Shown: positions 59,867 to 64,000 of the stretch, in pieces
Numbering within the stretch: the first letter of the stretch is position 1
Layout: each line of letters opens with the position of its first letter
NCBI RefSeq assembly: GCF_041261205.1
Contig: NZ_JBGCCH010000023.1
Coordinates: 86,086 to 150,085 of the forward strand
Reading direction: 5' to 3'
Length of the DNA stretch: 64,000 nucleotides
Origin: Catenulispora sp. MAP5-51
GTDB taxonomy: Bacteria; Actinomycetota; Actinomycetes; Streptomycetales; Catenulisporaceae
Position numbers and translations under genes: made by a program
The notes under the pieces: model-generated
Seen by the model: only the letters and a program-made list of their open reading frames with translations
Told to the model about the DNA's origin: nothing
Databases searched by the model: none

Positions 59867-60550
59867 ATGGACGAGATCAAACCTCCCCAGCGCGTGGCGA
59901 GCCTGGCATCGCAGCTGGTGGCCAGCCTGCGCGAACTGATCGAGAGCGGCGAGTGGCCGGTCGGGATGCGGATCCCGCCCGAGCAGGTCCTCGTCGAGCA
60001 GCTGGGCGTCGGCCGGTCCACGCTGCGCGAGGCGCTGGGTGCGCTCTCGCATCTGGGGCTGCTGGAAGCGCGGGTCGGCGACGGGACATACGTGCGCGCC
60101 TCCAGCGAGCTCCAGTCGGTGATGGTGCGGCGGGCGAGCGCGGGGCGGCGGGACGAGGTGCTCGAACTGCGTGCGGTCCTGGAGGAGTACGCCTCCGGGA
60201 TCGCCGCGCTCCGGCGCAGCGAGGACGTCCGGCGGCTGCGGGAGCTCTCGGAGGTCATGGCGAAGGCCAGCACCCCCGACGACATGGCCGCGCTGGCGGG
60301 AGCGGACGGCACGTTCCACCGGGCCGTGGCGCAGGCCAGCGGGAACAGTCTGCTGATCGAGGTCTACGACTACCTCGGCACCGCCCTGGCCTCGGCCCTC
60401 GGCGGCCTGCCCTGGTCCGACAGCGCCGCCACGGAGCACGCCGAGCAGCACCGCCTTCTGGTCGACGCCATCGAGGCCCGCGACGAGGACGAGGCGCGCC
60501 GCGCCGCCGCGGCGATCGTCGGGCTCACCCGGACCCCCCCGGACCGGTAG
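59867..60550 (+). CDS. GntR-family regulator (FadR/FCD subfamily)
   Basis: A 227-residue regulator from ATG 59867. Residues 8-75 are the winged helix (VASLASQLVASLRELIESGEWPVGMRIPPEQVLVEQLGVGRSTLREAL). Residues 85-220 are an FCD all-helical ligand domain (EVLELRAVLEEYASGIAALRRS, FHRAVAQASGNSLLIEVYD). FCD regulators respond to small organic acids. It lies 13 bp before the truncated MFS gene, so it probably regulates that exporter. An upstream frame adds 20 residues lacking homology. Family certain, ligand unknown. Confidence 0.9.
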   Translation: MDEIKPPQRVASLASQLVASLRELIESGEWPVGMRIPPEQVLVEQLGVGRSTLREALGALSHLGLLEARVGDGTYVRASSELQSVMVRRASAGRRDEVLELRAVLEEYASGIAALRRSEDVRRLRELSEVMAKASTPDDMAALAGADGTFHRAVAQASGNSLLIEVYDYLGTALASALGGLPWSDSAATEHAEQHRLLVDAIEARDEDEARRAAAAIVGLTRTPPDR

Positions 60551-60563
60551 GGGGAACGGAACG

Positions 60564-61304
60564 ATGGACATGAGCACGACCACAAACGGGGGCACCGGCG
60601 CGGGCACGGACCTTTCAGTCCCGGCCCATATATCGCCGACCGCTTCCCTGGACCGCGATCACCCTGGTGGCCACGGCAACGACCCCGGCGGCGAGAACAG
60701 CCCCGACCGCCGAACCCGCCACGCGGTGGCGCCGAGCCTGCTGATCGGCATCGTCCTCGTCGCGGCGAACCTGCGCACCCCGCTCACCGGCGTCGGCGCG
60801 CTGCTGCCGACGATCCAGCACGGCAGCGGCCTGTCCGAGGGCTGGAGCGGCCTGCTCAACACCCTGCCACTGCTCACGTTCGCGGCGACCTCTCCGCTGG
60901 TCGCCCGGGCATCGCATCGGTTCGGCACGTCGCGGCTGCTGGCCGCCGCGCTCGCCGCGCTGGGCGCCTCGCTCGTCGTCGCCGCCGGCTTCGCGCTCCT
61001 GGCGCTGTCACCGTCGGCCTACCTGGCGGCCTGCACTCTGCTGGGACTCGGCGGCGGCACGACGCTGGTGCTCGCGCTGACGTTCCAGAGCCAGCGCGCG
61101 GGCAGTGCCGGGGACGCGGCGGCCCTGGCCGGCATGGCGCAGTCGATCGGCTACCTGGTCGCCGCCACCGGACCGCTCCTGCTCGGCATCCTGCACCACG
61201 GCGATCAGGGCTGGACGCTGCCGCTGTCGCTGCTCGTGGCGCTCAGTGTCCTCATGGCCGGCACCGGATACGGAGCGGGACGCGACCGCCAGGTGCACGA
61301 CTAG
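60564..61304 (+). CDS. Shortened MFS transporter (CynX/NimT-like) with internal deletion
   Basis: A 246-residue product, against about 400 in the CynX family. After a disordered 55-residue head, LLIGIVLVAANLRTPLTGVGALLPTIQ is the conserved first helix region and GLLNTLPLLTFAATSPL the second. Then ACTLLGLGGGTTLVLAL and DAAALAGMAQSIGYLVAATGPLLLGILHH match the second half (about helices 10-12). The middle (some 150-170 residues, several helices) is missing without a frame break. It is 13 bp after the GntR gene and likely its former target. Transport seems unlikely in this form. It could also be an unusual half-size member, but the order of motifs favours deletion. Confidence 0.7.
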   Translation: MDMSTTTNGGTGAGTDLSVPAHISPTASLDRDHPGGHGNDPGGENSPDRRTRHAVAPSLLIGIVLVAANLRTPLTGVGALLPTIQHGSGLSEGWSGLLNTLPLLTFAATSPLVARASHRFGTSRLLAAALAALGASLVVAAGFALLALSPSAYLAACTLLGLGGGTTLVLALTFQSQRAGSAGDAAALAGMAQSIGYLVAATGPLLLGILHHGDQGWTLPLSLLVALSVLMAGTGYGAGRDRQVHD

Positions 61305-61788
61305 ACCGGTCCGCCCGGGCCGAGCGACCAGGGGAAACGGTGAGCAACCCACGGATTCTCAGGGCCTGACAACACCGGGCTTCGCGACTCATGCCATTGA
61401 CCCTCCGGGGCCGCGCTGCTACGTTCCGCTTAAATACGAACCCTGAATCGCTTGAGCCTCGGGCAACGCTCGGGCGAGGACCGGGGCCCGACCCTTTCTC
61501 TCAGGGTGGCGTATCCCCACATCACCGTCGATCCGCTGACGGTTTCCTCCGGGTCGCCCGGAAAGCATCGTGAGTCCTCCGGCCCGCCGGCGTGCCGGAA
61601 AACGGACGCGATGCCCCGGCGCGGCCCCCGACCTCGCCGCCGGACACCCGACACCGGTGTCGGACCGCCGCCGGAGCAGGCCCAGGCCCGCCCGGCCCGT
61701 CCGCGGCCGTTTCGAACTCGTCACACCGCACCGCGGCCCGGCCACCAGCCCGGTCGTCCCCACAGATCCGCCCACTCGGAGGATTTCA
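61305..61788. other. Long leader region before the sedolisin gene
   Basis: This 484-bp gap holds a promoter (61397-61425) and then about 360 bases before the protease GTG. The protease frame is open upstream but codes Arg/Pro-rich sequence with no family similarity, so I treat it as untranslated. No known riboswitch was recognised. Confidence 0.45.
61397..61425 (+). promoter_or_regulatory. Sigma-70-type promoter
   Basis: TTGACC (61397-61402) and TACGTT (61420-61425) with a 17-base spacer match the housekeeping actinomycete promoter pattern. Transcription would begin near 61432, leaving a long leader before the GTG at 61789. Confidence 0.6.
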
Positions 61789-62934
61789 GTGACAGCTCGT
61801 ATCAGGCTCCTGCTCTCCATGCTCGCCGCGCTCCTGCTGGCCATGGCCGTGCCCTCGTTCGCCGACGCGAACGCCTCGGTCGCGGCCACCACCTTCGCGC
61901 ACCCGATGTTCGTGCCCGGGCACGCCGCGCCCGGCCTGCACCCGGACCTCGTGCCCTCCGGCTACGGACCGTCCGACCTGCAGTCCGCGTACAAGCTGCC
62001 CTCGGGCACCAACGGCGCGGGCCGGACCGTGGCCATCGTCGACGCCAACAACGACCCGACCGCCGAGGCCGACCTCGGCGTGTACCGGGCGCAGTACGGC
62101 CTGCCGGCGTGCACCACGGCCAACGGCTGCTTCAAGAAGGTGAACCAGACCGGCGGCACGAGCTACCCGCCGACCGACCCCGGCTGGGCCACGGAGATCT
62201 CGCTGGACCTGGACATGGTCTCGGCGGTCTGCCCCAAGTGCCACATCCTGCTGGTCGAGGCCACCTCGGCGTCCTACGCCAACCTGGGCGCGGCGGTGAA
62301 CGAGGCGGCGGCGCTGCACGCCAGCACGATCTCCAACAGCTACGGCGGCGGCGACCTGGCCGACACCTCGGCCCCGTACTACAACCACCCCGGCATCATG
62401 ATCACCGCCAGCTCCGGTGACGGCGGCTACGGCGTGGAGTTCCCGGCGTCCTCGCGCTACGTCACCGCGGTCGGCGGCACCACCCTGACCCGCGCCTCCA
62501 ACTCACGCGGCTGGACCGAGTCCGCCTGGTCCGGCGCCGGCTCCGGCTGCTCGGCCTACAACCCGGCCCTGAGCGGCCAGGCCGGCTTCAACACCGGCTG
62601 CGCGCGGCGCGCCGTGGCCGACGTCTCGGCCGTGGCCGACCCGAACACCGGCGTCGCGGTCTACGACTCGACCCCGTACAACGGCAGCAGCGGCTGGCAG
62701 GTCTACGGCGGCACCTCGGTGGCCTCGCCGGTCATCGCCTCGGTGTACGCCCTGGCCGGCAACGCCGCGAGCATCAACAACAACTACCCCTACACCCACG
62801 ACTCCGCGAGCACCTTCTTCGACGTCACGACCGGCTCCAACGGCTCGTGCTCGCCGACCCAGCTGTGCCACGCGCGCGCGGGCTGGGACGGCCCGACGGG
62901 CCTGGGCACGCCGAACGGCGTCGGCGGGTTCTGA
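61789..62934 (+). CDS. Secreted S53 (sedolisin) serine-carboxyl peptidase
   Basis: A 381-residue exported protease. The GTG follows GGAGGA at a good distance and opens a signal peptide (residues 1-28, ending FADANA). TEISLDLDMVSAVCP has the Glu and Asp of the catalytic triad, SSGDGG the oxyanion Asp region and YGGTSVASPVIASVYALAG the nucleophile Ser. The large prodomain common in sedolisins is absent or very short, unlike most members, a feature seen in some actinobacterial forms. A C-terminal loop has paired Cys (GSCSPTQLCHARAG). It would act outside the cell, usually at acid pH. Confidence 0.9.
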   Translation: MTARIRLLLSMLAALLLAMAVPSFADANASVAATTFAHPMFVPGHAAPGLHPDLVPSGYGPSDLQSAYKLPSGTNGAGRTVAIVDANNDPTAEADLGVYRAQYGLPACTTANGCFKKVNQTGGTSYPPTDPGWATEISLDLDMVSAVCPKCHILLVEATSASYANLGAAVNEAAALHASTISNSYGGGDLADTSAPYYNHPGIMITASSGDGGYGVEFPASSRYVTAVGGTTLTRASNSRGWTESAWSGAGSGCSAYNPALSGQAGFNTGCARRAVADVSAVADPNTGVAVYDSTPYNGSSGWQVYGGTSVASPVIASVYALAGNAASINNNYPYTHDSASTFFDVTTGSNGSCSPTQLCHARAGWDGPTGLGTPNGVGGF

Positions 62935-62952
62935 TTCAGCGTGTTCTGATTC
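62928..62952 (+). repeat. GTTCTGATTC duplication over the sedolisin stop codon
   Basis: GTTCTGATTC at 62928 contains the TGA stop and is repeated at 62943 (period 15). The same decamer appears in the array after the UDG-family gene at 37025 and 37042. Confidence 0.8.
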
Positions 62953-62978
62953 AAGCGGCAATCGCTGACGAACGATGA

Positions 62979-63016
62979 GCGGTGTGGTGGCGGCATCTGT
63001 GCCGCCACCACACCGC
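62979..63016. terminator. Strong hairpin between convergent genes
   Basis: GCGGTGTGGTGGCGGC (62979-62994) pairs perfectly with its complement (63001-63016) around ATCTGT. It lies 44 bases past the protease stop and 18 before the end of the permease gene, so it can end transcription from both sides. Confidence 0.85.
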
Positions 63017-63034
63017 ACGTGGCCGGGACCGCGT

Positions 63035-63919
63035 TCAAGCCAGCCCTCTGGCTTTGAGGACGCGCCGTTCCAAAGGGGCGAAGAGCAGTTGGTTGACCGT
63101 CACGCCGACGGCCAGGATGAGCACGATCGCCGCGAAGGCGCCGGACATGTCGTTGGCGTCCTGGGAGTTCTTCAACAGGAATCCCAGTGAGTGGCCCAGG
63201 CTCGCGGACTGGACGATGATTTCCGAGGCCAGAAGGGACCGCCAGGCGAAGGCCCAGCCTTGGCGCAGCCCGGCGATATAGCCGGGTAGAGCAGCCGGTA
63301 GGAGCACGTGCCGCACCGAGGCCAGTCCGCGGGCGCCGATGTTGTGGCCGACGCGAAGGTACAGCGGCGGTACCTGGTCCAGGCCGGACATGACGCCGAC
63401 GGAGATGGAGGGCACCGCGCCGAGTAGCACGACGGTGTAGAGCATGGCCGGGGTGGGGCCGAAGAACATCAGGGCCGGCGGGACCCAGGCGACTGAGGGC
63501 AGGGATTGCAGGCCGGACAGGATGGGTCCGAGGCCCGCGCGTACGGTTTTGAAGCGGCTGACCAGGATGCCGAGCGGGGTGCCGATGGCGACGGAGGCGC
63601 CGAAGCCGACGGCGCCGTGGGCGATGCTGTGACCGACGGCTCCGATGGCATCGCCTTGGGAGAAGGTGTCCTTCAGTGAGGAGAAGACTTCCGAAGGTCC
63701 GGGCAGCTTCCAGTCCGGCCAGATCTTCGCCGCGTAGAGGGCCTGCCAGACGGCCAGGATCAGCGCGACGGCGATGATCGGCGGCAGGACGGCGGCGGCC
63801 ACGTTTTTGAGTCTGCTGGATTCGGGTTCTGCGGATGTTTCCAGCGCGTCGAGTCCGGCTTCGATATGAGCGAGCGTGTCGCCGGCCGGCGTCCCCAGAA
63901 ACCGAGTGTCAGCGGCCAT
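63035..63919 (-). CDS. ABC transporter permease (SsuC/TauC-like)
   Basis: A 294-residue inner-membrane permease. After a polar head come six membrane helices from about residue 42. The cytoplasmic coupling loop GYIAGLRQGWAFAWRSLLASEIIV is the EAA-like signature of nitrate/sulfonate/taurine importers, and the segment SLPSVAWVPPALMFFG is also typical. It works with an ATPase and a solute-binding protein to import a small anion such as a sulfonate. The ATG overlaps the end of the ATPase gene before it by 11 bases, so they form an operon. The exact substrate is unknown. Confidence 0.88.
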   Translation of the reverse strand: MAADTRFLGTPAGDTLAHIEAGLDALETSAEPESSRLKNVAAAVLPPIIAVALILAVWQALYAAKIWPDWKLPGPSEVFSSLKDTFSQGDAIGAVGHSIAHGAVGFGASVAIGTPLGILVSRFKTVRAGLGPILSGLQSLPSVAWVPPALMFFGPTPAMLYTVVLLGAVPSISVGVMSGLDQVPPLYLRVGHNIGARGLASVRHVLLPAALPGYIAGLRQGWAFAWRSLLASEIIVQSASLGHSLGFLLKNSQDANDMSGAFAAIVLILAVGVTVNQLLFAPLERRVLKARGLA

Positions 63920-64000
63920 GGCGGCTGATCTCCTTGCGCAGGTGGTCGGTGATCTCCACCGACAGGTCGGCGACCGCCTTGTCCTCGATGCGGCGCGGCT
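63909..64000 (-). CDS. ABC transporter ATP-binding protein, C-terminal end (continues off the window)
   Basis: Only the last 30 codons are in the window, ending RRIEDKAVADLSVEITDHLR plus ten residues and TGA (63911-63909). No ATPase motif is in view. The assignment rests on its position: it reads in the same direction as, and overlaps by 11 bases, a SsuC-like permease, whose partner ATPase (SsuB/TauB-like) is normally encoded there, and on the helical, charged tail. Confidence 0.6.
   Translation of the reverse strand, partial: PRRIEDKAVADLSVEITDHLRKEISRHGR

Noticed and set aside
61570..61788. N-terminal prodomain of the sedolisin encoded upstream of GTG 61789
   Set aside because: The frame is open but codes Arg/Pro-rich sequence, and a perfectly placed GGAGGA plus signal peptide mark GTG 61789 as the start.

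Overview
The window is high-GC DNA (roughly 70 percent by eye) with many GTG starts, ATGA/GTGA stop-start overlaps and strong G/C third-position bias. With AfsR/SARP and large LuxR-type STAND regulators, an ECF42-type sigma factor, a Ser/Thr kinase, LacI, TetR, GntR and DUF5937-ArsR regulators and many secreted glycosidases, this points to a soil actinomycete chromosome (Streptomyces- or Catenulispora-like). Genus cannot be fixed from sequence alone. No rRNA, tRNA, CRISPR array, transposase or phage gene was seen.

Layout. 0-0.7 kb: the start of a flavoprotein monooxygenase gene diverges from a TetR repressor over a 35-bp perfect palindrome. 1.1-19.5 kb: a surface/exopolysaccharide locus with a NodB-type deacetylase, two GT2 and three GT4 glycosyltransferases, two large polytopic GT-C-like proteins, small membrane proteins, a Wzx-like flippase with an unusual pentapeptide-repeat N-terminus, a GH39/PslG-like glycosidase, an ATP-grasp ligase and an FAD oxidoreductase. 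19.5-23.6 kb: an MFS exporter with a divergent DUF5937-ArsR regulator, and a quinone-reductase-like MDR enzyme with a divergent TetR. 23.6-28.5 kb: a LacI repressor flanked by two GH30 glycosidases; the second has lost its 5' end. 28.5-34.3 kb: a tiny secreted repeat protein, a low-GC orphan gene, a PQQ-propeller/ASH/CWB2 surface protein and an FAD oxidoreductase. 34.3-46.7 kb: amidohydrolases, a uracil-DNA-glycosylase-family protein, a papain-like protein, a lipase, a secreted beta-helix protein and a DHFR-like/DGPF/ECF42 operon. 46.8-56.8 kb: the most novel region, described below. 56.9-64 kb: a LuxR-type ATPase regulator, a GntR regulator, a shortened MFS gene, a secreted sedolisin protease and the start of a SsuBC/TauBC-like ABC importer.

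The candidate new system lies at about 49.2-53.5 kb. A 26-codon gene with a strong ribosome binding site encodes a basic leader and a Cys/Tyr-rich tail (ACYYGTCYAA). It is followed by a 14-bp perfect hairpin and then three genes joined by ATGA overlaps: a PqqD-like domain fused to an M50 HExxH membrane protease, a TPR protein with a degenerate ATPase-like N-terminus, and an HpaC-like flavin reductase. Upstream are a membrane-anchored Ser/Thr kinase, an S26 signal peptidase and the C-terminal half of an ABC exporter ATPase; downstream is a SARP-STAND regulator. I read this as a ribosomally synthesised, modified peptide (RiPP) locus of a type I cannot name. The upstream exporter is broken, so the wider locus is partly decayed or rearranged.

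Other themes are recent gene erosion (5'-truncated GH30, headless ABC ATPase, internally deleted MFS, a 3' remnant near 29.2 kb), short tandem duplications next to stop codons, and several clean palindromic operators between divergent regulator-target pairs.
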